In this document: positions 52,837 through 61,563 of the stretch, piece after piece
Layout of the letters: the number at the start of each line of letters is the position of its first letter
Position numbering within the stretch: position 1 is the first letter of the stretch
Source of the DNA: Mycobacterium gordonae
GTDB taxonomy: Bacteria > Actinomycetota > Actinomycetes > Mycobacteriales > Mycobacteriaceae
Reading direction: 5' to 3'
Length of the DNA stretch: 64,000 nt
Assembly (NCBI RefSeq): GCF_001417955.2
Contig: NZ_LKTM01000310.1
Span: forward strand, 161,319 to 225,318
Position numbers and translations under genes: made by a program
Notes under the pieces: generated by a model
Database searches by the model: none
The model's input: the letters and a program-made list of their open reading frames with translations, nothing else
Told to the model about the DNA's origin: nothing

Positions 52837-55668
52837 TCAGTTCACCTGGACCGAGTGCTCGCTGGCCAACATCGGCGCTTCGGGCGCCCGGGCCGGTTCC
52901 GACGACCCGTTGCCGGACACCTTGGCGGCTTGGGTGACCGCGGCACGGGCGGCCTCCATCCGACTCAGCGCCTCCTGGGTGAACACCGACAGGCCCAGCT
53001 CGTGGTTGTAGCCGTGGATCTCCTTGACGTCGAGCTGAGCCAGGAAGTACACGATCTCCTTGGACACCACCTGCCCTGGCACCAGCACCGGGAAGCCCGG
53101 CGGATAGGGCACCACGAATGTGGTGGAAACCAACGTCTTTCCCTCGGCAATACGTCGCCCCGCGGTGCCGATCAGCACGTACTCGCGGTCCTTCTCCTCA
53201 TACCCGGCGTAGAAGGCCGAGCGGGTGTCGCCGTACACGCTGCCTTCGTCGGGCCGGAACGCCACGTCGAACTGGCTGAAGTCGGGCAGGTGCGGCAGGT
53301 CCTCGGTGATCTCCTCGACCCGGCGCTCGTGCAGTTTCCAGTCAGCGGCACTGGCTGCGGCCTGGGTGCGATCGAAGTCCGTTGCCACCCGGCGCAGCAC
53401 GTCGAGCAGATGGTGAACGCTCGACCAGGTGACGCCGATGGTGAAGATGAGCAGCACACTGTTGATCGAGGTCTTGTTGATCTGAATGCCGAAGCGGTCC
53501 ATCAGGATCTTTTCGCGGAAGTCGTACCCGTTCATCCCGGTCTTGCCGAGGAACAGCGTCACCCGCGTCGGGTCGAGGACGAACTGATCCGACCGCCAGG
53601 CCTCGTTCCACTCGTCGAGTGCGCCCTGCCTGACTTCACGGTAGGAGCTGACGTGCGATGCCCGGTACTCCTCGGGCACCAGGTCGGCCTCGTCGAGGAT
53701 GCGGAACCACTTGCTGATCAGGCGGTCCTTGCGAACCCGGTGCCGGAATACCAGCGCCATGTCGTAGGTTTGCCGCACCAGTTGGAAGCCCTCGATGTCG
53801 ACCTGCCGGCGCGCCAGGTCCAGCGACGCCAGCAGTTGCTGGTTCGGCGACGTGGAGGTGTGCGTCAGGAACGCCTCGCCGAACGCGTCGCGGGCCAGGG
53901 CGTTGAAGTCCTGATCGCGCACATGGATCATCGAGGCCTGCCGGAACGCGGACAGCGACTTGTGGGTGGAGTGGGTCGCGTACACCCGCACCCGGGCCTT
54001 GGCGGGGTCGGGCAGCAGCCGGCGGTCCACCCACTCCTCGCGCGGCACCCCTTCCATCGAGGCTTTCCAATTGCGGTATTCCTCAGCGTATTCCGGTGAC
54101 GCGAGCATCTGCTCGAGCCGCTCGGCCGACACCATCGCGGTGCGCTGCCGGGCCCACGGCACGGCGGTCGCGAACGCATACCAGGCCTCGTCCCAAAGGA
54201 AGACGATGTCGGGTTTGATCGCCAACACCTCTTCCATCACCCGCCGGGGGTTGTACACGACACCGTCGAAGATGCAGTTGGTGAGCAGCAGCATGCGCAC
54301 CTTGTCCAGGTGCCCGGCCGCCTCGAGATCCAGCAGCGCCTTCTTGATGGTGCTCAGCGGCACCGCCCCGTAAATGGCGAACTGCGGCAGCGCGTAGGAC
54401 TCCAGGTAGCGGGGGTACGCCCCGGCCAGCACCAGGCCGTAGTGGTGGGATTTGTGGCAGTTGCGGTCGATGAGCACGATGTCACCCGGGCGGGTCAACG
54501 ACTGCACGACGATCTTGTTGGCGGTGGAGGTTCCGTTGGTGACGAAGTAGGTGTGGTTGGCGTTCCAGGTGACCGCGGCCTTGTCCATCGCCTTCTTGAT
54601 GTTGCCGTGCGGATCCAGCAACGAATCCAAACCGCCTGAAGTGGTGGATGTTTCGGCCATGAAGATGTTGCGGCCGTAAAACTCGCCCATGTCCTGCAAG
54701 GACTTCGAGTTGAAGATGCTGGCGCCGCGGGCGACGGGAAGCGCGTGGAACTGGCCCACCGGCGCCGCCGCGTAGGCGCGAAGAGCGTCGAAAAATGGTG
54801 TGGAGAAACGATTCCGGAGCCCCGCGATCACGGTGCTGTGCAGATCGGTGACGTCGTTGAGCCGGTAGAAGGTGCGGTCGTAGACGTCGGGTTCGTCGTC
54901 GCCGCCGGCCGCGATCGACTCGTCGGTGAGCAGGTAGAGATCGATGTGGGGCCGCAGTTCGCGAATCCACTCGCCGCACTCGATCCAGTCGTGCGACCGA
55001 TCGGACACCCCGGTGTCTTCATTGCAGCCGAGCAGGGTGTTCATCAGCGGCACCCGGTCCCGCGAACGCAGCGGCAGGTCGTGGCGGACGATGGCGGCCT
55101 GGATCTCCCCGTTCAACGCGACCGCTGTGATCGCGTCCTCCACACTGGGGGCCAGCAGGATCTCGAATTGGATGTCTTCCGCGGCGTTACGCAGTTGGCG
55201 CAGCGCGTCGGCCAGGCAGTCCGGTGCCGTGCACGGCGCGTCATCGGCCAGCAGCACGGTGTAGAACTGCTGCTGCTTGGCCTGCGCCACCAGTTCCTGG
55301 TCGGCCAGGGGTGCCGAAAGATCGAATAATGCTGTGCGGTCGCCGTATTCGGAGAGCAGTCGCACAGCCAGCGACACCTCTTCGGCGAGGCGCACCGTGG
55401 ACAGGCTTTCCAGGTGCGCCCGGAAGGTGGCCAGGTTCGCGGCGCCGGGATATAGCCAGTACCGCTCGTAGGCGCCGATCCGGTCCATCAACCGCTTCAC
55501 CTTCGCCAGATCGTGGGTCTTGTCCAGACCGGCCAGGTCGACCTCGGCCAGGTGGCGGCAGGCGTCGTCTAGCAGGTTCCAGGTGTCGACGCGCGTGTAC
55601 GACGGATTGGCCACCGCCGCAAGGGCGGAGACGCGAAGCCGTCGCTTGGGGGCACTGTCTCGATTCAT
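52837..55668 (-). CDS. Orn/Lys/Arg-type PLP decarboxylase (Rv2531c-like)
   Basis: A 943-residue fold-type I decarboxylase. The N-terminal wing/response-regulator-like region spans about 1-290. The PLP lysine is in ATHSTHKSLSAFRQASM, and the phosphate and ring contacts lie in NGTSTANK and LWDEAWYAF. The C-terminal domain has the usual PPGFPVLVPG motif. M. tuberculosis calls it adi, but the amino acid used is not established. It is the distal gene of a pair with a small secreted protein whose stop overlaps its ATG by 4 bp. Confidence 0.93.
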   Translation of the reverse strand: MNRDSAPKRRLRVSALAAVANPSYTRVDTWNLLDDACRHLAEVDLAGLDKTHDLAKVKRLMDRIGAYERYWLYPGAANLATFRAHLESLSTVRLAEEVSLAVRLLSEYGDRTALFDLSAPLADQELVAQAKQQQFYTVLLADDAPCTAPDCLADALRQLRNAAEDIQFEILLAPSVEDAITAVALNGEIQAAIVRHDLPLRSRDRVPLMNTLLGCNEDTGVSDRSHDWIECGEWIRELRPHIDLYLLTDESIAAGGDDEPDVYDRTFYRLNDVTDLHSTVIAGLRNRFSTPFFDALRAYAAAPVGQFHALPVARGASIFNSKSLQDMGEFYGRNIFMAETSTTSGGLDSLLDPHGNIKKAMDKAAVTWNANHTYFVTNGTSTANKIVVQSLTRPGDIVLIDRNCHKSHHYGLVLAGAYPRYLESYALPQFAIYGAVPLSTIKKALLDLEAAGHLDKVRMLLLTNCIFDGVVYNPRRVMEEVLAIKPDIVFLWDEAWYAFATAVPWARQRTAMVSAERLEQMLASPEYAEEYRNWKASMEGVPREEWVDRRLLPDPAKARVRVYATHSTHKSLSAFRQASMIHVRDQDFNALARDAFGEAFLTHTSTSPNQQLLASLDLARRQVDIEGFQLVRQTYDMALVFRHRVRKDRLISKWFRILDEADLVPEEYRASHVSSYREVRQGALDEWNEAWRSDQFVLDPTRVTLFLGKTGMNGYDFREKILMDRFGIQINKTSINSVLLIFTIGVTWSSVHHLLDVLRRVATDFDRTQAAASAADWKLHERRVEEITEDLPHLPDFSQFDVAFRPDEGSVYGDTRSAFYAGYEEKDREYVLIGTAGRRIAEGKTLVSTTFVVPYPPGFPVLVPGQVVSKEIVYFLAQLDVKEIHGYNHELGLSVFTQEALSRMEAARAAVTQAAKVSGNGSSEPARAPEAPMLASEHSVQVN

Positions 55669-56141
55669 GTCGTCACCTGTTCTTGAGCGTCAGTGCAGCT
55701 CGTAGGTATCGCGGGAAAGTTGGAACCGGAAAATCGGAAGTAGTGGCCCGTACCGCTGTCGGTACAGGTGATACCGGATTGCTCGCTTTCGCAGGTTACC
55801 GAGTTGCGGGAGCGGGACTGGCCGTACTGCAGAACCGGGTAGCCGGTCCCCCGGACGGTATCGCTGTGGCAGGTCAGCCTGGGCGCACTCCCCTGACGCA
55901 TGCTGATCCGATCCCCGAAGGCCCCCATGCACGGAGTCGGGCGCGCCGGCGCCGCCCAGGTGTGGTCGCTGATCTCGCAGTCGACCAGTGTCGAACCGTC
56001 CAACAATCCCATCGCACAGGCGATGTTGCCCGACGGTGTCTGGAAGAAGTCGAAGCCGTCGGCGTGCGCGGTGGCCGGGGTCAGAACCGCCAGCGCCGTC
56101 CCGGCGCAGGCCAGCACGCCCGGGCCCTTCATTGACTTCAC
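55665..56141 (-). CDS. Small secreted cysteine-rich protein
   Basis: A 158-residue protein with a signal peptide (KSMKGPGVLACAGTALAVL, then TPATAHADG, cleavage after AHA). The mature part has seven cysteines and opens with FDFFQTPSGNIACAM, the start of a family of actinobacterial secreted proteins of unknown function (FxTPSGNIxC). GTG 56141 is used; ATG 56132 is equally possible, and a longer frame to 56195 adds a poor leader. Its stop overlaps the decarboxylase ATG, an odd pairing of an exported protein with a cytosolic enzyme. Confidence 0.75.
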   Translation of the reverse strand: MKSMKGPGVLACAGTALAVLTPATAHADGFDFFQTPSGNIACAMGLLDGSTLVDCEISDHTWAAPARPTPCMGAFGDRISMRQGSAPRLTCHSDTVRGTGYPVLQYGQSRSRNSVTCESEQSGITCTDSGTGHYFRFSGSNFPAIPTSCTDAQEQVTT

Positions 56142-56246
56142 CGTCGACCGCTTTCCGTTGGTAACCAACGGCCATTGTGTCGCGCCCGCGCGCAAAGCGC
56201 GATCATTTCGATCCGGAATTTTGACGGCCCTGGTTCAGCGGGGTGA

Positions 56247-56651
56247 TCAGCCGTCCAACTCGTCGTCGCTGTCGATGATCTGTCGATTGCCTTTGCTCAG
56301 CGGGTTTTCCATCCACTTGAACAACGGAAGCTGCGGCAGTTCGAAGCGGCGACCGGGCAGATCGGTGACGTCGCCGAGTGAACGCACCACACCCTGGGTC
56401 AGACCCATGATGGCCGCCATCACCGGCAGCAGCGGCTGCAGCGGCTTGGCAGCGGTACGCACGGTACTGATGCGGCGGGCCAGGATCAGGCGCTCGACCG
56501 TGTGGTAGACCGCGGCACCCACGCCCAGGCCGAAGATCGCCAGCACCGAGGCGAGGATGGTCCAGTCGAATGCGGCACTGATGACCGCTCCCACGACGAC
56601 CGTGACCGCCGCCAGGACCGCCAGGACGACACGCAGTTCCAGCCGGGTCAC
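56247..56651 (-). CDS. Small membrane protein (Rv2532c-like)
   Basis: A 134-residue protein with two N-terminal membrane helices (about 6-28, LRVVLAVLAAVTVVVGAVI, and 32-53). The soluble C-terminal part ends in acidic DSDDELDG. It is conserved beside nusB in mycobacteria. The GTG start overlaps the nusB stop by 4 bp. The function is unknown. Confidence 0.8.
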   Translation of the reverse strand: MTRLELRVVLAVLAAVTVVVGAVISAAFDWTILASVLAIFGLGVGAAVYHTVERLILARRISTVRTAAKPLQPLLPVMAAIMGLTQGVVRSLGDVTDLPGRRFELPQLPLFKWMENPLSKGNRQIIDSDDELDG

Positions 56652-57163
56652 GAGGCACCTCCTTGCACGGCTCGGGCGGCCGCGCGGATCTGTGGCGTCA
56701 CCAGCATGACCTGGCCCAGCACGCCGTTGATGAAGCCCGGCGAATCGTCGGTGGAAAGTTCCTTGGCCAGTTCCACGGCCTCGTCGACGGCGACCGGCTC
56801 CGGCACGTCGTCGGCGTACAGCAGCTCCCATACCGCGACCCGCAGAATCGCGCGATCCACCGCGGGCAGGCGGTCCAGGTTCCAGGACTGCAGATGCGAG
56901 GTGATCAGCTCGTCGACGTGGGCCGCGTGCTCGGCGACACCGCGCGCCACCACTGCCGCGTACGGAAGCAGCGGGCTCACGTCCGGGTTGGACTGCGCCA
57001 GCGCCGTGCGCATCTCGACCATCTCGACTTGGCTCAGGCCGCGAGCCTCCGCCTCGAACAGCAGTTCCACCGCGCCTTTGCGGGCCAGGTGCCGACCCTT
57101 GAACGGGCGCGTGGGGCGGGATGGCCGGGACGGCCGCTCATTGCTCGCTTTGTCATCCGGCAT
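56648..57163 (-). CDS. nusB: Transcription antitermination factor NusB
   Basis: A 171-residue RNA-binding protein that binds boxA of rRNA leaders with NusE. The core runs from HLARKGAVELLFEAEARG through LDRLPAVDRAILRVAVWELL to VDEAVELAKELSTDDSPGFINGVLG. A basic Arg/Pro-rich N-terminal tail (about 1-25) makes it longer than M. tuberculosis NusB. ATG 57163 lies 2 bp after the efp stop. Confidence 0.95.
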   Translation of the reverse strand: MPDDKASNERPSRPSRPTRPFKGRHLARKGAVELLFEAEARGLSQVEMVEMRTALAQSNPDVSPLLPYAAVVARGVAEHAAHVDELITSHLQSWNLDRLPAVDRAILRVAVWELLYADDVPEPVAVDEAVELAKELSTDDSPGFINGVLGQVMLVTPQIRAAARAVQGGAS

Positions 57164-57165
57164 GT

Positions 57166-57729
57166 TCAGGTGTTGACCCGCCCCAGGTAGCTGCCGTCGC
57201 GGGTGTCCACCTTGAGCTTGTCGCCGGTGTTGATGAACAACGGCACCTGAATCTCCGCGCCGGTCTCCACAGTGGCCGGCTTGGTGCCCGCGCTGGACCG
57301 GTCGCCCTGCAGGCCGGGCTCGGTGTGGGAGACCACCAGTTCGACGGACACCGGCAACTCGAGGTACAGCGGCGCGCCGTTGTGGAACGCCACCTGCACC
57401 GGAAGCCCCTCCAGCAGAAACCGGGCGGCGTCGCCGACGAGTGACTCCGGCAGCGGGTGCTGCTCGTAGTCCTCGCTGTCCATGAAGACGAAGTCCGAGC
57501 CGTCGCGGTAGAGGTAGGTGGCGTCGCGCCGGTCGACGGTAGCGGTGTCGACCTTGACTCCTGCGTTGTAGGTCTTGTCGACGACCTTGCCGGAGAGCAC
57601 GTTCTTCAGCTTGGTCCGCACGAAGGCGGGGCCTTTGCCGGGTTTGACGTGCTGGAACTCGGTGATGGTCCACAGCTGGCCGTCTATGACCAGGACAAGT
57701 CCGTTCTTGAAGTCAGCAGTGCTCGCCAC
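57166..57729 (-). CDS. efp: Translation elongation factor P
   Basis: A 187-residue EF-P that relieves ribosome stalling at proline runs. The three beta-barrel domains are present, and the modification loop is HVKPGKGPAFVR with the tip lysine at residue 32. The C-terminal RDGSYLGRV is the family end signature. The GTG start has AAAGGAC immediately upstream. In related genomes pepQ directly precedes it; here a 424-bp insert with relic sequence lies between. Confidence 0.96.
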   Translation of the reverse strand: MASTADFKNGLVLVIDGQLWTITEFQHVKPGKGPAFVRTKLKNVLSGKVVDKTYNAGVKVDTATVDRRDATYLYRDGSDFVFMDSEDYEQHPLPESLVGDAARFLLEGLPVQVAFHNGAPLYLELPVSVELVVSHTEPGLQGDRSSAGTKPATVETGAEIQVPLFINTGDKLKVDTRDGSYLGRVNT

Positions 57730-57750
57730 GTCCTTTAAATCTCCTACACA

Positions 57751-57955
57751 ATGGCCAGTTCCTTCGGGAACCGGGTCAACAATTCCGGTCCGGCGCTGAG
57801 CGAGGCGGCTGGTGTCTCCGAGACCACCACCACTGTGTCCTCGACGCGGACACCGTCGCGGCCGGGTAATAGATGCCGGGCTCCAGCGTCACTACGGAGC
57901 CCGCAAGTAGTGTACCGGCGGATGCCGCCCCGGTGCCCAACGCTTCGTTATCTGC
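57751..57955 (-). pseudogene. Frameshifted second copy of the pepQ 3' end
   Basis: These 205 bp align along their whole length with 58164-58367, the 3' end of the intact pepQ; the first 23 bases (from ATGGCCAGTTCC) are identical. Translated on the minus strand it reads NEALGTGAASAGTLLAGSVV, then TLEPGIYYP. After a 1-bp deletion it continues in another frame as GRDGVRVEDTVVV and ends ELLTRFPKELAIV with its own stop (57743-57745, TAG). The rest of the gene is absent. Because it lies next to efp, where pepQ normally ends, it may be the original 3' end. Confidence 0.75.
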
Positions 57956-57990
57956 GCACGCTACCCCGAGTTTCGACAACCCGAATACGG

Positions 57991-58140
57991 GGTGACGGCG
58001 GTACCGGATCGAGCGGCTGCCCGGGCACCCATGGCACTCCGGGCGCGCCGGGGCAGCCGGCACCCAACCCGTCCGGCTCGGCGGGCGGCGACGTCGGCCT
58101 CGCCGGGGCAGGCGGCGCCGGCGGAACAAGTTCGCCCTAG
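57991..58140 (+). pseudogene. PGRS-like glycine-rich relic
   Basis: About 49 codons on the plus strand read GDGGTGSSGCPGTHG and end SAGGDVGLAGAGGAGGTSSP before a stop. The GGxGGxG texture is that of PE_PGRS C-terminal regions. There is no PE domain or start codon of its own. It lies between the two copies of the pepQ 3' end and is probably debris from a PE_PGRS gene. Confidence 0.5.
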
Positions 58141-58153
58141 CGGCCTGCGATCG

Positions 58154-59266
58154 TTAGCTCAGGATGGCCAGTTCCTTCGGGAACCGCGTCAACAGTTCCG
58201 GAGCGTGTTCGGGGTGGTGCGCGATGGCGCTCGGCACCACCAAAGTGTCCTCGATGCGGACCCCGCCACGGCCGGGTAGGTAGACGCCCGGCTCCACGGT
58301 CACCACCGAGCCCGCAAGCAGCTTCCCGGACGATGTCGCTCCGATGCCCGGCGCTTCGTGTATCTGCAGGCCGACTCCGTGTCCCAGGCCGTGACCGAAG
58401 TGATCGCCGTAGCCCGCGTCAGCGATCAGCTGGCGTGCGGCGCCATCGACGTCGCGCAGCTCAACGCCCGGGTGCAGCGCCTTCCGGCCCGCTCGCTGCG
58501 CCTCGGCGACCAGCTCGTAGATCTCCAGCTGCCAATCGGCGGCGTTGCCCAGCACGAAGGTGCGGGTCATGTCGGAGTGATAGCCCGCGACCAGCGCACC
58601 GAAGTCGATCTTGACGAAATCGCCCGACGCCAGCACCGCGTCGGTGGGCCGGTGGTGCGGGATGGCCGAATTCGGGCCGGCGGCCACGATCGTCTCGAAC
58701 GAGATCGCATCGGCGCCGTGGTCGAGCATCAGGCCTTCCAGTTCGCGACTGACCTCACGCTCGGTACGGCCCGGCCGCAGACCGCCCCGTTCCACCAGGT
58801 CGGTCAGCGCGGCGTCGGCCGCCTCACAGGCCAGCCGCAACAAGGCCAGCTCACCCGCGTCTTTGATCTCTCGCAGGGTCTCCACCGTCCCCGACGCGCG
58901 CACCAGTTCGGTGGTGCGGCCGTCGAGTTCACCGGCCAGCGCGTCCAGGCCGTCGACAGTGACCACGTGGCTCTCGTACCCGAGCTTTCCGACGCCGTCC
59001 TGGCCGGCCCGGCCAGCCAGATAACGTCCCACGGCCCGCTCGATGGCCACCTCCAGATCAGGTGACTGCTGCGCCGCCTGGGTGCGGTAGCGGCCGTCGG
59101 TGGCCAGTACCGCCTCGCGGTCGTCAGCAAACACCAGCAACGCGCCGTTGGACCCGCTGAAACCGGATAGATAGCGGACATTTATCAAGTCGGTGACCAG
59201 CATCGCGTCTAGTCCGGCGGCACTGATTTTGGTTTTCAGGTTGTGTCGGCGCTGGGAATGTGTCAC
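58154..59266 (-). CDS. pepQ: Xaa-Pro aminopeptidase/dipeptidase PepQ
   Basis: A 370-residue M24 metallopeptidase. The N-terminal creatinase-like domain spans about 1-130. The catalytic pita-bread domain has the metal ligands in KIDFGALVAGYHSDMTRTF (two Asp), GHGLGHGVGLQIHEAPG (His) and VTVEPGVYLPG (Glu), with a last Glu in VRIEDT. The GTG start is followed by THSQRRHN. Its 3' end is duplicated at 57751-57955. It is divergent from the membrane protein at 59300 with 33 bp between. Confidence 0.95.
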   Translation of the reverse strand: MTHSQRRHNLKTKISAAGLDAMLVTDLINVRYLSGFSGSNGALLVFADDREAVLATDGRYRTQAAQQSPDLEVAIERAVGRYLAGRAGQDGVGKLGYESHVVTVDGLDALAGELDGRTTELVRASGTVETLREIKDAGELALLRLACEAADAALTDLVERGGLRPGRTEREVSRELEGLMLDHGADAISFETIVAAGPNSAIPHHRPTDAVLASGDFVKIDFGALVAGYHSDMTRTFVLGNAADWQLEIYELVAEAQRAGRKALHPGVELRDVDGAARQLIADAGYGDHFGHGLGHGVGLQIHEAPGIGATSSGKLLAGSVVTVEPGVYLPGRGGVRIEDTLVVPSAIAHHPEHAPELLTRFPKELAILS

Positions 59267-59299
59267 GACCCTTGACCGTACTCGCTACGCTGTTTGCCC

Positions 59300-60055
59300 A
59301 TGAACAAGTGGATGCTGCGTGGATTGGTCTTTGCCGCCGGGATGGTCGTTCTTCGCCTGTTTCAAGGGGCGCTGATCAACGCGTGGCAGACCCAGTCGGC
59401 GCTGATCAGCGTGGTGCTTCTGACGATCTTCGTCATCTGTGCGGCCGTGTGGGGTTATTTCGACGGCCGCGCCGACGCCAAGGCCAACCCGGACCCGGAC
59501 CGGCGCGAGGACCTGGCCATGGTCTGGTTGCTGGGCGGTTTGGTGGCCGGAGTGGTCAGCGGGCTGGTGGCCTGGATTATCGCCATCTTCTACAAGGGCA
59601 TCTACACCGGCGGTTTGATCAACGAGCTAACAACCTTCGCGGCGTTCACGGCGCTGATCGTGTTCCTGTTCGCGATCGTCGGCGTGGCCATCGGGCGGTG
59701 GCGCATCGACCGCAACGCTCCCCCGGTCGAGAAGCCCGACCATGACCCGAACCGCGATCGCAGCGCCGACACCGACGTGTTCTCCGCGGTGCGCGGGGAC
59801 GACAGCCCGACCGGCGAGATCCGGACGTCCGGCGGCCAGACCGAGGAGCGGACGTCGTCGGTGGCCACCGTCGAGCGCGAACGCGAAGCACCCACCGAGA
59901 CGATCCGCACCGGCGACCACGGCGACGACGCCAAGACTGAGGTCATCCGCACCGGCAACCACGGTCACGAGGACAAGACCGAGGTGATCCGCACCGGCGA
60001 CAACAGTGACGCCAAGACCGAGGTCATCAACCTCGACAAGCCGGACAAGAAGTAG
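59300..60055 (+). CDS. Membrane protein with repetitive charged tail (Rv2536-like)
   Basis: A 251-residue protein. Four membrane helices lie at about 7-25, 33-53, 74-97 and 113-134. The C-terminal half is hydrophilic and ends in four imperfect repeats of about 15 residues built on TEVIRTGD (variants ETIRTGDH, TEVIRTGNH, TEVIRTGDN, TEVINLD). ATG 59300 is preferred to a TTG at 59294. The gene sits alone on the plus strand between pepQ and the aro genes. The function is unknown; the repeats suggest a flexible cytoplasmic tail. Confidence 0.82.
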   Translation: MNKWMLRGLVFAAGMVVLRLFQGALINAWQTQSALISVVLLTIFVICAAVWGYFDGRADAKANPDPDRREDLAMVWLLGGLVAGVVSGLVAWIIAIFYKGIYTGGLINELTTFAAFTALIVFLFAIVGVAIGRWRIDRNAPPVEKPDHDPNRDRSADTDVFSAVRGDDSPTGEIRTSGGQTEERTSSVATVEREREAPTETIRTGDHGDDAKTEVIRTGNHGHEDKTEVIRTGDNSDAKTEVINLDKPDKK

Positions 60056-60481
60056 CTACCCGGCCGCCAGGTAGCGCAGGGCCAGCAGGTAGCCCTGGAC
60101 CCCCAGACCCACGATCACCCCGGTCGCGACCGGACTGAGGTAGGAGTGGTGCCGAAACTCCTCGCGCGCATGCACATTCGAGATGTGCACCTCGATCAGC
60201 GGTGCGCTCAACTCCGCGCAGGCGTCGCGCAGGGCCACCGAGGTGTGGGTCAGACCGCCGGCGTTGAGGATCACCGGCTCGCTCGCATCGGCGGCCCGGT
60301 GGATCCAGTCCAGTAGCTCGGCCTCGCTGTCACTCTGCCGCACAACGACTTTCAGGCCAAGTTGGGCGGCTTCGGCTTCGATCAGGGCGACCAGGTCGTC
60401 GTGGGTGGTGCTTCCGTAGACGGCGGGCTCGCGCTTACCGAGCCGGCCCAGGTTGGGTCCATTGATCACGTTGATCGTCAT
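60056..60481 (-). CDS. aroQ: 3-Dehydroquinate dehydratase, type II
   Basis: A 141-residue type II dehydroquinase, third step of the shikimate pathway. NGPNLGRLGKREPAVYG carries the flexible-loop Arg and catalytic Tyr. NAGGLTHTSVALRDA and EVHISNVHAREEFRHHS carry the Asn and His residues. M. tuberculosis names it aroD. The ATG at 60481 overlaps the aroB stop by 4 bp. It closes the aroC-aroK-aroB-aroQ operon. Confidence 0.96.
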   Translation of the reverse strand: MTINVINGPNLGRLGKREPAVYGSTTHDDLVALIEAEAAQLGLKVVVRQSDSEAELLDWIHRAADASEPVILNAGGLTHTSVALRDACAELSAPLIEVHISNVHAREEFRHHSYLSPVATGVIVGLGVQGYLLALRYLAAG

Positions 60482-61563
60482 GGCGTGCACACTCCCGCGT
60501 AGGCCGTCACCAGCAGACCCGGGTCGGGCCCCACCAGCCGGCCGGGTTTGGCCAGTCCGTCCAGAACCACGAACCGCAACACACCGGCACGGGTTTTCTT
60601 GTCACCGGCCATGTACTCCAGTAGCTGCGGCAGCGCGTCGGGGTCATAGCTGACCGGCAGGCCCAGCGACGTCAGAATGTCGCGGTGACGGGCGGCGGTC
60701 GCGTCGTCGAGGCGGCCGGTGAGCCGCGCGAGCTCGGCCGCGAACACCAGCCCCACCGACACCGCGGCCCCGTGGCGCCACTGGTATCGCTCGCGGCGTT
60801 CGATCGCGTGGGCCAATGTGTGGCCGTAGTTCAGGATTTCGCGGAGCTCGGATTCCTTCTCGTCGGCCGCGACGACCTCGGCCTTGACGGCGATCGCCCG
60901 CCGGACGAGTTCGGGCAGCACCTCGCCTTCGGGGTCCAGCGCCGCCTGCGGGTCGGCCTCGATAAGGTCGAGGATCACCGGGTCGGCAATGAACCCGGCC
61001 TTGACCACTTCGGCCATGCCGGCGACGATCTCGTTGTGCGGCAACGTCTTCAGCGTCGAGAGATCGACCAGGACGGCCAGCGGCTGATGAAACGCGCCGA
61101 CCAGGTTCTTGCCCGCTTCGGTGTTGATGCCGGTCTTGCCGCCGACGGCCGCATCGACCATGCCGAGCAGCGTGGTGGGCACGTGCACGATCGACACCCC
61201 GCGCAGCCAGGTGGCCGCGGCGAAACCGGCGACATCGGTGGCGGCCCCGCCGCCCAGACTGACCAGGGCATCCTTACGCCCGATCCCGATGCGCCCCAAC
61301 ACTTCCCAGATGAAGCCGACGACCGGCAACTCCTTACCCGCTTCGGCGTCCGGTATTTCGACGCGGTGTGCGTCAACCCCGTTGTCCGCCAAGCGTGTTC
61401 GTATCTTTTCGGCGGTGTGCGCAAGCACCGGTTGATGCAGGATGGCCACCTTGTGCCGGCCGGCCAGTTGCTCGAGCAGCTCGTCGAGCAGCCCGGTGCC
61501 GATCACCACGGGGTACGGCGGGTCGACGGCCACCTCGACGGTGACCGGTGCGTTGTCTGTCAT
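60478..61563 (-). CDS. aroB: 3-Dehydroquinate synthase
   Basis: A 361-residue enzyme converting DAHP to dehydroquinate with NAD+ and zinc. The NAD loop is SLGGGAATDVAGFAAA. The substrate and metal segment is VDAAVGGKTGINTEAGKNLVGAFHQP. Further zinc ligands are in LNYGHTLAHAIE and WRHGAAVSVG. The start overlaps the aroK stop by 4 bp. Confidence 0.97.
   Translation of the reverse strand: MTDNAPVTVEVAVDPPYPVVIGTGLLDELLEQLAGRHKVAILHQPVLAHTAEKIRTRLADNGVDAHRVEIPDAEAGKELPVVGFIWEVLGRIGIGRKDALVSLGGGAATDVAGFAAATWLRGVSIVHVPTTLLGMVDAAVGGKTGINTEAGKNLVGAFHQPLAVLVDLSTLKTLPHNEIVAGMAEVVKAGFIADPVILDLIEADPQAALDPEGEVLPELVRRAIAVKAEVVAADEKESELREILNYGHTLAHAIERRERYQWRHGAAVSVGLVFAAELARLTGRLDDATAARHRDILTSLGLPVSYDPDALPQLLEYMAGDKKTRAGVLRFVVLDGLAKPGRLVGPDPGLLVTAYAGVCTP

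Noticed and set aside
57776..58129. 117-codon minus-strand frame between efp and pepQ
   Set aside because: Its resemblance to PepQ is real but broken by a 1-bp deletion, so it is reported as a pseudogene and not as a gene.
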